Positions 34,161-42,495 of a stretch of 64,000 nucleotides of DNA are shown one piece after another (within the stretch, counting starts at the first letter, position 1; every line of letters begins with the position of its first letter). Origin of the DNA: Paenibacillus durus. GTDB lineage: Bacteria; Bacillota; Bacilli; Paenibacillales; Paenibacillaceae. The translations under genes and the position numbers were made by a program. The notes beneath the pieces are model-generated. The model ran no database searches and was not told the DNA's origin. It saw only the letters and a list, made by a program, of their open reading frames with translations. Where the stretch lies: assembly GCF_000756615.1 (NCBI RefSeq), contig NZ_CP009288.1, forward strand, positions 1,550,001-1,614,000. Direction: 5' to 3'.

Positions 34161-35349
34161 GGTGATGATAGCCGACGATGAGCCGCTGTTCCGTTATTAC
34201 ATGCGCAGCAAGCTGGATTGGAGCGGACAAGGATTTACGATCTGCTGCGAAGCCGCCAACGGCCGGGAAGCGCTGGAGGAGGCGAAACGGTATGTGCCCG
34301 ATTTGGCGCTGATCGACATCAGCATGCCTTATATGAACGGTCTGGAGCTGGCCGAGAAGCTGAAGGTGAATGTGCCCGGACTGCTGATTGTGTTCGTAAC
34401 CGGCCATAACGAATTTGAATATGCGCAGAAGGCGCTCCGGCTGGGGGTCCACGATTATCTGCTCAAGCCGTTCGACCAGCGGGAGTTCGTGTCCATGATG
34501 GAAAAAGTAAGAGCAACCCTGCGCCTTCGCGAGGAAGCCGCCCTGCTGAAGCGCGAAGCCGGCGGAAATGAGGGGCCTTGGCGAACCATTGTGGAGCAGG
34601 CGGCGCAGAAGGCCCGGGCGCTCTTCAATGAATCCTCAGCGCTTTCCGAACAAGGGGCGCCGCTAGTAGGGCATGAACTTCATCCGGGAACCCATGAAAC
34701 GCTGCTGATGGCGCTGAAGATGCGCGATCATGAGGCAGCAATGGATGAAATCGGCCAGACAATCGCCCTGTTTCGGGTTCGGCGTACCGGGGACCGGTTT
34801 GCTTTTACCGTTCTCATGAGCTATGTCTCGCTGTGTCTGTCCTATGCCGGCGGAATAGGAATGAACCCGGAGAGCCTGTGGAAGCCGGCGGCTTCACCGG
34901 AGCAGCGTCTTCGGGAAATGGTCTCCTGGGAGGAGACAGAGGGCTGGATTTCCGGAATGTACCATAAGGTGATCGAGTACAGGCCGGACGGTCGTCCGTC
35001 CAAATCGTATAATCTATTTCTGGCCGCCAAAGATTATATTCATAGGCACTACTCCGATCCGGAGCTGACAGTGGATCAGGTTGCAAGCGGCATGTATGTC
35101 GATTCCAGCTATTTGCGCAAGGTGTTCCGCAAGGAAGGAGCCATTGCCGTCCTCGATTACATCACCTATATACGGATGAAGCAGGCCAAAGAGCTGTTGG
35201 CCGAAGGCAACGTCAAGCTGGCGGAAATCGCTGAAAGGGTGGGTTACGCCGACCCGAATTATTTCAGCAAAAGCTTTAAAAAGCATTATGGCATGCCGCC
35301 GTCCGAGTTCGAGCAGCGGGAAATTCGTATTCGGCAGACCGGAAAATAG
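34153..35349 (+). CDS. YesN-type response regulator with AraC DNA-binding domain
   Basis: Partner of the preceding kinase, 398 residues. The receiver domain (1-120) has the acidic pair in IADDEP, phospho-acceptor Asp55 (LIDISMPYMNG) and the conserved Lys105 (LLKPFD). A middle region of unknown fold leads to an AraC-type double helix-turn-helix (about 295-390) with VDQVASGMYVDSSYLRKVFRKE and EIAERVGYADPNYFSKSFKK. The most likely target is the importer operon beginning at 35615, as in similar gene arrangements; that is inferred from position. Confidence 0.93.
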   Translation: MYKVMIADDEPLFRYYMRSKLDWSGQGFTICCEAANGREALEEAKRYVPDLALIDISMPYMNGLELAEKLKVNVPGLLIVFVTGHNEFEYAQKALRLGVHDYLLKPFDQREFVSMMEKVRATLRLREEAALLKREAGGNEGPWRTIVEQAAQKARALFNESSALSEQGAPLVGHELHPGTHETLLMALKMRDHEAAMDEIGQTIALFRVRRTGDRFAFTVLMSYVSLCLSYAGGIGMNPESLWKPAASPEQRLREMVSWEETEGWISGMYHKVIEYRPDGRPSKSYNLFLAAKDYIHRHYSDPELTVDQVASGMYVDSSYLRKVFRKEGAIAVLDYITYIRMKQAKELLAEGNVKLAEIAERVGYADPNYFSKSFKKHYGMPPSEFEQREIRIRQTGK

Positions 35350-35368
35350 TGGTCTAAGGGTTATCATG

Positions 35369-35395
35369 AAGCGATCCGGACAGGATCGCTTTTTT
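35369..35395 (+). terminator. Terminator after the response regulator
   Basis: GCGATCC (35371-35377) pairs with GGATCGC (35383-35389) over a five-base loop, extended by flanking A-T pairs and followed by six T. Confidence 0.9.
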
Positions 35396-35542
35396 CCGAT
35401 TTTGGCCGGGACGATCCCCTCCAATGCTCCGAAGCACTTCGGACATTTAAGCGGCCGCTTTGTCCCGGATATTACCGATTATGCCCGGTTTAACCCTTAT
35501 CCGTAATGGCGGGCTTCACTATAATTAGAGACATCAACCAAC

Positions 35543-35556
35543 TGGAAGCGCTAACA
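35543..35556 (+). promoter_or_regulatory. Candidate CcpA binding site (cre)
   Basis: TGGAAGCGCTAACA matches the cre consensus TGWAANCGNTNWCA at every fixed position except the third. It lies about 60 bases before the sugar-binding protein gene, where CcpA would repress the importer when preferred sugars are present. Confidence 0.6.
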
Positions 35557-35614
35557 AAAAGCGATTTCAGAAAGAGGATAAATTTTGATAAGAAGAAAAG
35601 AAAGGGGATTCAAT

Positions 35615-36940
35615 ATGAAACGGAAATATATGAAAGCGCTTAGTGTGCTTGCTGCTCTGTCCCTGACGATCTCGCTGACCGCTTGCGGAGGGAAGAATTC
35701 GGACAATTCAGCCTCCTCCGGAAACAGCGGCGCAGCGAACGACGGAACGAAGAAAATTCAAATCAAGGTATATGCGCAGCATTTTGACGAGGATACCGCG
35801 AGGCCTTTCGACTATGCGGTGGAAGAGCTGAAGAAAGAAATGCCGAATGTGGAAATAGTGCTGGATGAAGCGGTACAGGACGGATATCAGAAATTGAAAA
35901 CGTATGCTGCAACCGGTAACATGCCGGATATTTACGAGACGGACTGGACGACGCTCCAAACCTTTGCCAAATCCAAGAACGTAGAGCTGCTCGACAGTTA
36001 TCCGGATACCGCCGATTTCAAATCCAAGCTGAACACGGGTCTGGAATCCCGGCTTACCGCTCCGGACGGACATGTCTACGCTTTCCCTTATACGGGAATT
36101 GAGTTCCAGCTCATTTACTACAACAAGGACATCTTCCAAAAGGCCGGAATTCAGACGCCAATCAAAACAGTTGATCAGTTGGCCGACGCCGCCAAGAAGC
36201 TTTCCGCCGCGGGCTACACGCCAATGGCTATATTCGCCAAGGAAAAATGGATTACTACCGCCTTCTACGCTGGATTGGTAACACGGAAAGACGCAAAGGG
36301 CTTCGGTGATCTGGAAGCGGGTAAACCAGCCGCACTGCCTACGGCGTTTGTAACGGCAGCCGAGCAAATGAAGAAGCTGCAGGAAGCGGGCCTGTTCGAC
36401 GCCAACGCCACTAACACCAACTATGACCAGGCTTCATCCCAATTCTATTCGGGTAAAGCGGCCATGTTCATCAACGGACAATGGGAGATCTACAGCAGCA
36501 CAGAGAAACTGGGCGACAAGGTGGACTGGATGTACACGCCGGCCAAGGATGAGGCGACATACGACAGCAGCAAAGGCTTTATCAACGGTGCAGGCTCTCC
36601 CGGCGGATTCTCGGTGTCCCCAAGCAGCAAGAACAAGGAAACCGCCGTTAAAGTGGCAAGCTTCCTTGCGCAAAAATACAGCGAATATAAATATACCGTT
36701 CTGGGCAGCCCGATTGTATCCGTCAAAGTGGATAAGCCAATGACCGGCGAAGTGCCTCCTATGATGAAGCGGATTGCCGATGAGGTTCTCCCGAATGTGA
36801 AGAGCTATGCGACAGCGGTTAACAATGTGCAGATCAAAAATGTGATCGATGACAATACTCAGAACATGATGGTCAGCGGCTTTACGGTGAAGCAATTTGC
36901 AGATAATGTTAACCGCATTCTGGCCAAAGAGAATAAATAA
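35615..36940 (+). CDS. Sugar-binding lipoprotein of a CUT1 ABC importer
   Basis: Extracellular solute-binding protein, 441 residues, with lipobox LTAC (Cys24) and a Ser/Gly/Asn linker. Family-1 features are the hinge region AFPYTGIEFQLIYYNKDIF, GKAAMFINGQWEI and a C-terminal helix rich in Lys/Asn. ATG 35615 has AAAGGGG at 35601-35607; an in-frame ATA/ATG region upstream is not needed. It is preceded by a two-component pair and a cre-like site and followed by two permeases, so it is probably an inducible, catabolite-repressed sugar uptake system. The sugar is unknown. Confidence 0.9.
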   Translation: MKRKYMKALSVLAALSLTISLTACGGKNSDNSASSGNSGAANDGTKKIQIKVYAQHFDEDTARPFDYAVEELKKEMPNVEIVLDEAVQDGYQKLKTYAATGNMPDIYETDWTTLQTFAKSKNVELLDSYPDTADFKSKLNTGLESRLTAPDGHVYAFPYTGIEFQLIYYNKDIFQKAGIQTPIKTVDQLADAAKKLSAAGYTPMAIFAKEKWITTAFYAGLVTRKDAKGFGDLEAGKPAALPTAFVTAAEQMKKLQEAGLFDANATNTNYDQASSQFYSGKAAMFINGQWEIYSSTEKLGDKVDWMYTPAKDEATYDSSKGFINGAGSPGGFSVSPSSKNKETAVKVASFLAQKYSEYKYTVLGSPIVSVKVDKPMTGEVPPMMKRIADEVLPNVKSYATAVNNVQIKNVIDDNTQNMMVSGFTVKQFADNVNRILAKENK

Positions 36941-36965
36941 CGGGGTTCAAGAAAAGTCAGTGCGG

Positions 36966-37002
36966 AGCAGCCTCGTAGCTTCCCTGGGGGACCGGGGCTG
37001 CT
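36966..37002 (+). promoter_or_regulatory. Intra-operon hairpin between binding protein and permeases
   Basis: AGCAGCC (36966-36972) pairs with GGCTGCT (36996-37002). The weak T-tract suggests partial termination or RNA stabilisation that would keep the binding protein in excess over the permeases. Confidence 0.5.
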
Positions 37003-37033
37003 TTCGTAAGAAAAAGGAGTGGAATCATACTGC

Positions 37034-37909
37034 ATGAACAGATATTTAAGCAATAAAAAAGCGATTGCGCTGTTTTTGCTTCCAGCCCTGCTCATCTATA
37101 GTGTCGTCATTATTTATCCGGTGCTTCAGACCGTATACCGAAGCTTCTTTAACTGGGACGGGCTGAGCACAGCAACCTGGAACGGGATTTCCAACTATCG
37201 GGATCTTCTCGAAGACCCTCTGCTTATTACTTCTCTGCGCAACGGCCTTATTTTCGCGCTTGTGCTTGCGGTGTTTCAGATTGGCCTCGGAACGGTGCTC
37301 GCACTGGCCTGCGCCGACCCGCGCATCAAGGGACGCAAATTACTGAAGACGTCTTATTTTATCCCGGTCGTGCTGTCCGTCACCGTTGTCTGCCAATTGT
37401 GGCTTGCCATGTACGATCCGACCAATGGGCTGATTAACCGTCTTTTTAACCTGCTTCATATTCCTTACCAGCAGAACTGGCTCACGTCGCCGACCGTTTC
37501 CATTATTGCGATTGCGTTCGTCAATGCCTGGCAGTTCATGGGGTATCAGTTCAGCCTTTTGTATGCCGGCGTCAAGTCCATCCCCGAACAGTATATGGAA
37601 GCAGCAACGATTGACGGCTGCTCCAAATGGATGGCGCACCGTAAGGTAACGATTCCTCTGATGAAGGAAACCTACAAGTTCTGTCTGATCGTTGCCATTA
37701 CCTCCGGGATCGGAGCGTTTGTACAAATGCTGATTATGACGAGCGGCGGACCGGGAACGAGCAACTATACCCTGACATACATGATTTACCGCTATGCCTT
37801 CATGGAAAGCAACTATGGCTATGCCTGCGCTGTTTCCGTCGTGTTGGTCAGCTTGTCCCTCTTGGCAACGGTAATTATTAACAAGACGTTTGACCGGAAC
37901 GAAGCGTAA
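37034..37909 (+). CDS. Sugar ABC transporter permease (MalF-like)
   Basis: Membrane subunit, 291 residues with six predicted helices (first at about 10-32). The ATPase-docking loop is MEAATIDGCSKWMAHRKVTIPLM. NLLHIPYQQNWL and WQFMGYQFSLLYAG are typical of this CUT1 branch. ATG 37034 is the only good start; AAAGGAG at 37013-37019 is somewhat far at 14 bases. The second permease follows 33 bases later. No ATPase gene is nearby, as in the operon at 15305. Confidence 0.91.
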   Translation: MNRYLSNKKAIALFLLPALLIYSVVIIYPVLQTVYRSFFNWDGLSTATWNGISNYRDLLEDPLLITSLRNGLIFALVLAVFQIGLGTVLALACADPRIKGRKLLKTSYFIPVVLSVTVVCQLWLAMYDPTNGLINRLFNLLHIPYQQNWLTSPTVSIIAIAFVNAWQFMGYQFSLLYAGVKSIPEQYMEAATIDGCSKWMAHRKVTIPLMKETYKFCLIVAITSGIGAFVQMLIMTSGGPGTSNYTLTYMIYRYAFMESNYGYACAVSVVLVSLSLLATVIINKTFDRNEA

Positions 37910-37942
37910 ATAGAGCGCTGTCCGGTAAGGAAGGAGTGCAAT

Positions 37943-38770
37943 ATGAAGAAGCTGAGAGCGGTTCTGATTCAGACCCCGCTATGGATATATTTTGTTATTT
38001 CCGTCTATCCCCTTGTATGGATGATTTCTTATTCGCTCAAAAACAACGACGAGATTTTCGTCACCAATCCGTTCGGCTTTCCGACGCATTTCAGAATTGA
38101 GAATTATACGGCGGCCTGGTCGCAGTTCAATATTCCACGCTATTTTATGAACAGCTTTATCGTCTCATCCATTTCCACGCTGCTGATTATTGTGCTGGCC
38201 CTGATGTTCTCGTTCGCCATCGCCCGAATGCGCTGGAAGTTCCGCGAGAGTGTCAGATTGTATATGACGATCGGCATGTTCATGCCGCTTCAGGTCATCA
38301 TGATTCCTCTAGCTATTCTGGTTCGTGATTTCCATTTGACGAATACCTACGGCGCGCTGATCGTTCCCTATGTCGCCATCGGCCTGCCCTTCTCTTGCCT
38401 GATATTCTACGGGTTCATGAAAAGCATCCCCGGCGAGCTGGAGGAATCGGCCTGCATGGACGGTGCGAATATTTACCGGATGTTTATCCAGATCATCGTG
38501 CCTGTCGTAACTCCCGCCATCGCGACCGTTGCCATTTTCCAATTCTTAAGCAACTGGAACGAATTCATGCTTGCCTATATTTTGATTTCCGACGAAGCGA
38601 TGAAGACGCTCCCGCTCGGCCTGCTCTTCTTCCAGGGGCAATACAGCACCGATTGGGGCGGCATGGGCGCGGTCATGACGATTGCGAGCTTGCCGATGGT
38701 CATCATCTATCTGTTCTTCAGTGAACAAGTCGAGAATGCTATGACGGTCGGCTCGGCTGTAAAAGGTTGA
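37943..38770 (+). CDS. Sugar ABC transporter permease (MalG-like)
   Basis: Second membrane subunit, 275 residues with six predicted helices. YPLVWMISYSLKNNDEIF follows the first helix. The EAA loop reads LEESACMDGANIYRMFIQIIVP. The protein ends in ENAMTVGSAVKG, matching the usual MalG-type tail. GGAAGGAG precedes the ATG. It ends the importer unit; no clear terminator was found before the amidase gene 130 bases downstream. Confidence 0.91.
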   Translation: MKKLRAVLIQTPLWIYFVISVYPLVWMISYSLKNNDEIFVTNPFGFPTHFRIENYTAAWSQFNIPRYFMNSFIVSSISTLLIIVLALMFSFAIARMRWKFRESVRLYMTIGMFMPLQVIMIPLAILVRDFHLTNTYGALIVPYVAIGLPFSCLIFYGFMKSIPGELEESACMDGANIYRMFIQIIVPVVTPAIATVAIFQFLSNWNEFMLAYILISDEAMKTLPLGLLFFQGQYSTDWGGMGAVMTIASLPMVIIYLFFSEQVENAMTVGSAVKG

Positions 38771-38899
38771 TCCTTCAATCGGATCGGGGAGACCATAGCA
38801 GCATGCCATCAATTACCCAGTGAAATCAGGATCAATCGTGGTATTATTGGATTGCTAACTGTGTAATTTTGGAAGACTGGGGCTGAATGGGGCGTGTAT

Positions 38900-40369
38900 A
38901 TGGAAGATCTTTTTAAGATACAAAACTTCGATGTAGAAGAAGCAAGCATATTCGATTTACAAGACGCGATGGCACATGGAAAGACTACCTCAAGAGAATT
39001 AGTGTTTTGTTATTTATCCCGCATCGCAAAGTATGATCAGGATGGTCCTCAGATTAATTCAATAATGGAAATCAATCCCGATGCCATCTTCATTGCAGAG
39101 GCGCTTGATTTAGAGCGGCAGCGTAAGGGCAGTAGAGGCCCTCTTCATGGAATTCCGATTCTTGTGAAGGACAATATCGAAACCGGAGACAAGATGCATA
39201 CTAGCGCGGGAGCGTTAGCACTGGCACAGCATGTAAGCACGGAAGATGCTTTTCTGATCCGGCGGTTAAGAGAAGCAGGAGCTGTCATCTTGGGCAAGAC
39301 CAATATGACAGAATGGGCCAACGGCGTTTCCTCCACCATGTGGGCAGGATACAGTTCAAAGGGGGGGCAAGTCACGCACCCTTATGGTGAATTTTTCACA
39401 GGCGGGTCTAGTACCGGATCGGCGGCTGCGGTTGCGGCGAATCTCGCAGCGGCGGCGATAGGTACAGAAACCTCTGCTTCCATTCTAAGTCCGGCCGTAC
39501 AAATGTCTATCGTGGGCATTAAGCCGACCGTCGGTTTAATCAGCCGTTCGGGGATCATCCCTTTTTCTTACTCCCAAGATACGGCCGGGCCGATGGCAAG
39601 AACGGTTTCGGATGCGGCAATTCTGCTTAGTGCATTAGTTGGGAGGGATGAGCAAGATCCAGCAACTGGGCGGAATGAAAGCTGTCATACCAAGCAGGAT
39701 TATACCGCATTCCTGGACAGAGAGGGATTATACGGAGCGAGAATCGGAGTCTTTTGTGAAGTGCCTGAACATGTGCGAGAATCTGGCGAGTATGATGAGG
39801 CGCTATTTAACCAGGCAGTCTCCGACTTGATTAAAGCAGGAGCGGAAGTAGTGGAACAGATAGATATTCCCTCGTTCCATGGACCATGGCAGTGGAATAA
39901 GATGAATCTGGAATTCAAACATGGAATAGAGAATTATCTGCAGCATCTTCCGGCACACATGCCGATCCATTCATTGTCCGAGCTAATCGAATGGAATAAG
40001 GAGCATGCTGAAAAAGCTCTAAAATACGGTCAAGATCTATTAGAATTCCGGGAAAGGCTGACCGATCCCCTGAAAAATAAAGATTACATCCTGGAATCCA
40101 TAATGGATTTGCATCTTGCTCAGAACGAAGGAATCGATTATGCGATAAAACGTTATCAATTAGATGCGATCATGTTTCCTGCTTATATTGGAGCGGATAT
40201 TTGCGCCAAAGCGGGCTATCCGTCCATTGCCATCCCTGCGGGGTATAGAGAGAACGGCAGACCCTTTGGGATTACTTTTGCTGGAACAGCATTTAGCGAA
40301 CCTGCCCTAATTCGCATAGCCTATTCTTTTGAGCAAAGAACGAAACATCGCAAAAAGCCTGTGCTGTGA
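38900..40369 (+). CDS. Amidase-signature family hydrolase
   Basis: A 489-residue serine amidase fold. The Ser-cisSer-Lys triad maps to Lys90 (LVKDN), Ser170 (TGGSSTGSAAA) and Ser194. Around the nucleophile the usual TDTGGSIR is altered to TETSASIL, a variant seen in some Bacillota amidases of unknown substrate. ATG 38900 is preferred over GTG 38894 because GGGG at 38889-38892 is then seven bases away. The gene is somewhat AT-richer than the importer upstream. It is not GatA: there is no gatB or gatC here and the length fits free-standing amidases. Confidence 0.88.
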   Translation: MEDLFKIQNFDVEEASIFDLQDAMAHGKTTSRELVFCYLSRIAKYDQDGPQINSIMEINPDAIFIAEALDLERQRKGSRGPLHGIPILVKDNIETGDKMHTSAGALALAQHVSTEDAFLIRRLREAGAVILGKTNMTEWANGVSSTMWAGYSSKGGQVTHPYGEFFTGGSSTGSAAAVAANLAAAAIGTETSASILSPAVQMSIVGIKPTVGLISRSGIIPFSYSQDTAGPMARTVSDAAILLSALVGRDEQDPATGRNESCHTKQDYTAFLDREGLYGARIGVFCEVPEHVRESGEYDEALFNQAVSDLIKAGAEVVEQIDIPSFHGPWQWNKMNLEFKHGIENYLQHLPAHMPIHSLSELIEWNKEHAEKALKYGQDLLEFRERLTDPLKNKDYILESIMDLHLAQNEGIDYAIKRYQLDAIMFPAYIGADICAKAGYPSIAIPAGYRENGRPFGITFAGTAFSEPALIRIAYSFEQRTKHRKKPVL

Positions 40370-40455
40370 GCTATCCTCCGCTTTTTTTCTTGAGGGGGGC
40401 ACACTCCATTTTCCTTGATAATGCATAGTATATCTAGAATTGCGTTATTAGGGAG

Positions 40456-41124
40456 ATGATTCGAATACATTCAACAACCAGAAAACGTGTGATGGTATCC
40501 AAGACGGTATCTAGTATTGTAGATATCTTTATAACCGGTGGAAATGAACTTGATACCGTAACCCTGAACTCCATTTGCGGCGGTGCATTCGATAACAATT
40601 TGGAAATCATCCCCGACGGAACGGTGGTCACATTGCGTCGCGGGAAAATCACGAGAAAGGTAACCATACGCCAAGGCGAGGGATCGGAATGCGTTGCCAA
40701 CTCCCTTAGAGTCAGCAGAGCGCTTGCCCGGATATTTCGGCTCCGTAATCAAACCCGGTTCACTTTCACCTTCAATACCGTGACCAAAACCTTAACCATG
40801 TGCCGCAAACGAGTGACGGCCGATACCTTGCTCCTCACTGCCAATTCCAGAATGCTGCGGGACCGGGTGGCAATCGGACTTGGAATCGCAAGGAAGGACG
40901 GCAACTACTTAAGGGGCGGGGAACTCATTACCTTAAGGCGCGGAAATATCCGAAAGAGACTGCGTTTCGTGCTATTGACGGAAAACGACGTGTTCAACAA
41001 TACCTTCAGCTTAAACCCAAGGGTGATTCGGTTACTGGGACTTGAAGCGAATAAAAGGTACCGGATCACCTACGATCAGGTTAAACGGGAATATGTCTTC
41101 ATACGGCAAGTCGCACGGAGCTAG
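40456..41124 (+). CDS. Unrecognised protein with two YheC/YheD-N-terminal-like repeats
   Basis: A 222-residue basic, beta-rich protein with no signal peptide. It contains an internal duplication: VTLRRGK at 58-64 and ITLRRGN at 158-164 are exactly 100 residues apart. Each is followed by a similar pattern of strands, a leucine-rich helix (RVSRALARIFRL; NPRVIRLLGL) and a strand ending F/Y-x-Y/F-(N/D) (FTFTFNTVTKTL; YRITYDQVKREY). This pattern resembles the N-terminal domain of the spore proteins YheC/YheD, here doubled and without their ATP-grasp domain. That likeness is my inference. The start is uncertain: ATG 40456 directly abuts GGGAG; ATG 40492 has no ribosome binding site. Confidence 0.65.
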   Translation: MIRIHSTTRKRVMVSKTVSSIVDIFITGGNELDTVTLNSICGGAFDNNLEIIPDGTVVTLRRGKITRKVTIRQGEGSECVANSLRVSRALARIFRLRNQTRFTFTFNTVTKTLTMCRKRVTADTLLLTANSRMLRDRVAIGLGIARKDGNYLRGGELITLRRGNIRKRLRFVLLTENDVFNNTFSLNPRVIRLLGLEANKRYRITYDQVKREYVFIRQVARS

Positions 41125-41193
41125 CTGTGGCCAAACCTTTGTCTTTCCGTATCAAGTCTCAACCAGGTTAAACAGAACGGACTCCAAGCATAA

Positions 41194-41230
41194 AAAAGCG
41201 TCCCGGCATTATTCATTGCGGGGCGCTTTT
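41194..41230. terminator. Bidirectional terminator
   Basis: AAAAGCGTCCCG (41194-41205) pairs with CGGGGCGCTTTT (41219-41230, one G-U). A-rich and T-rich flanks serve both convergent genes. Confidence 0.85.
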
Positions 41231-41259
41231 CGTTTGCTTTTGTCCGCTAATCCTGAGGA

Positions 41260-42261
41260 CTATTCCTCTAGAAAGATCAAACCAATAACATCCTCCGGCT
41301 CGATGCGGCCAAAATAATGCTTCAGATCGAGGCGGGAGAGTGCCTGCCGGACCTCTTCCTGCTCATACCGCTTGCCGCGCAGGGCGTCTTCCACATCAGC
41401 CACATCGCCCACACCGAAGAAGTCGCCGTAAATCTTGATTTCCTCGATCCGCGCGTCCTTGAGCTCCATCCGGATATCGACGATTCCGCCGGGGAACTTA
41501 ACCGCATGCTTCACATTGCTCTTCGGCGACTGGCCGTAGTTCCAATCCCAGTTCTGATACCGCTCCGCCGAGATCTTATGGATTTGAACCCAATCCTCCT
41601 CATTAAGCTTGTACTGCGGCACCTCGGCAGGCTCCATCCCGAAGATGGACCGGAGAAGGCCCGCGCGGAATTCCTCGATGGTCATGTCCGTTCCAAGCAG
41701 ATCCTTAATATTGGCGACCCGGCTGCGGACCGATTTGGTGCTCTTGGACTTGAATTTTTCCGGATTGGCATTCAGCGACGCCTGCACGTCATCCAGATTC
41801 AGGTCGTACATCAGCGTACCGTGGCTGAACATGCGCCCCCGGGTTGAGAACTGGGCGTTGCCGGAAATTTTTTGCTCACCAACCTGAAGATCGTTGCGTC
41901 CGCTCAGCTCCGCGTTAACGCCCATGCTCTGCAAGTAATCGATGACCGGCTGGGTGAATTTCAGGAAGTTATGAAACGATTCGCCGTCATCTTTAGTGAT
42001 GAAGCTGAAGTTCAGGTTACCTAGATCGTGATAGACCGCGCCTCCCCCCGACAGCCGCCGCACGACCTTGATATGATGCTCTTTGACGTATTCCTGATTG
42101 ATTTCTTCTATTGTATTTTGATGCTTGCCGATAATAATGGACGGGCTGTTGATATAAAACAGCAAATAGCTCTCATCCATGGACAGAAATTTCAGCGCGT
42201 ATTCCTCAATAGCCAGATTGATGGACGGGTCCGTAATTCCGGCATTATCGATAAAGAGCAT
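41260..42261 (-). CDS. lplJ: Lipoate-protein ligase
   Basis: Attaches free lipoate to apo-domains of 2-oxoacid dehydrogenases and GcvH, 333 residues like Bacillus LplJ. Conserved features are the N-terminal MLFIDNAGITDPSINLAIEE, the lipoyl-AMP motif VVRRLSGGGAVYHDLGN and the catalytic-lysine region QKISGNAQF. SHGTLMYD and the C-terminal accessory domain RYQNWDWNYGQSPK also match. The start at 42261 is chosen because the family begins MLFID and GGAGG is then about seven bases upstream; earlier in-frame ATGs exist. It is monocistronic. Confidence 0.94.
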   Translation of the reverse strand: MLFIDNAGITDPSINLAIEEYALKFLSMDESYLLFYINSPSIIIGKHQNTIEEINQEYVKEHHIKVVRRLSGGGAVYHDLGNLNFSFITKDDGESFHNFLKFTQPVIDYLQSMGVNAELSGRNDLQVGEQKISGNAQFSTRGRMFSHGTLMYDLNLDDVQASLNANPEKFKSKSTKSVRSRVANIKDLLGTDMTIEEFRAGLLRSIFGMEPAEVPQYKLNEEDWVQIHKISAERYQNWDWNYGQSPKSNVKHAVKFPGGIVDIRMELKDARIEEIKIYGDFFGVGDVADVEDALRGKRYEQEEVRQALSRLDLKHYFGRIEPEDVIGLIFLEE

Positions 42262-42495
42262 ATCCATACCTCCGTAGTAACAAGAATTAATCCAATTCAT
42301 TTCTTCCATACCATAATACAACATTCATTAATGAGGTATATTATTTTTTTGTTTAATGTACACATAAAAACGAATTATCTTTATACATGTTGACTAATAT
42401 AAGCGATGGATAATGAAAATTGTGTAAATGGCGCATATAATATGAATTACAATTTTTAACTACTTAATTTTAAACTTTGGGGAGGGACGGTTAGA

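Noticed and set aside
36966..37002. Full terminator between the sugar-binding protein and its permeases
   Set aside because: The T-tract is weak and the permeases have no promoter of their own in view, so I treat it as partial attenuation or RNA stabilisation.
38900..40369. GatA subunit of the amidotransferase
   Set aside because: No gatB or gatC neighbours are present, and the nucleophile motif TETSASIL differs from the GatA consensus.
42330..42495. Possible purine riboswitch before the nucleobase permease
   Set aside because: CGCATATAATATG looks like part of the conserved core, but the required loop segments and the GTTTCTACC-type 3' element are missing.
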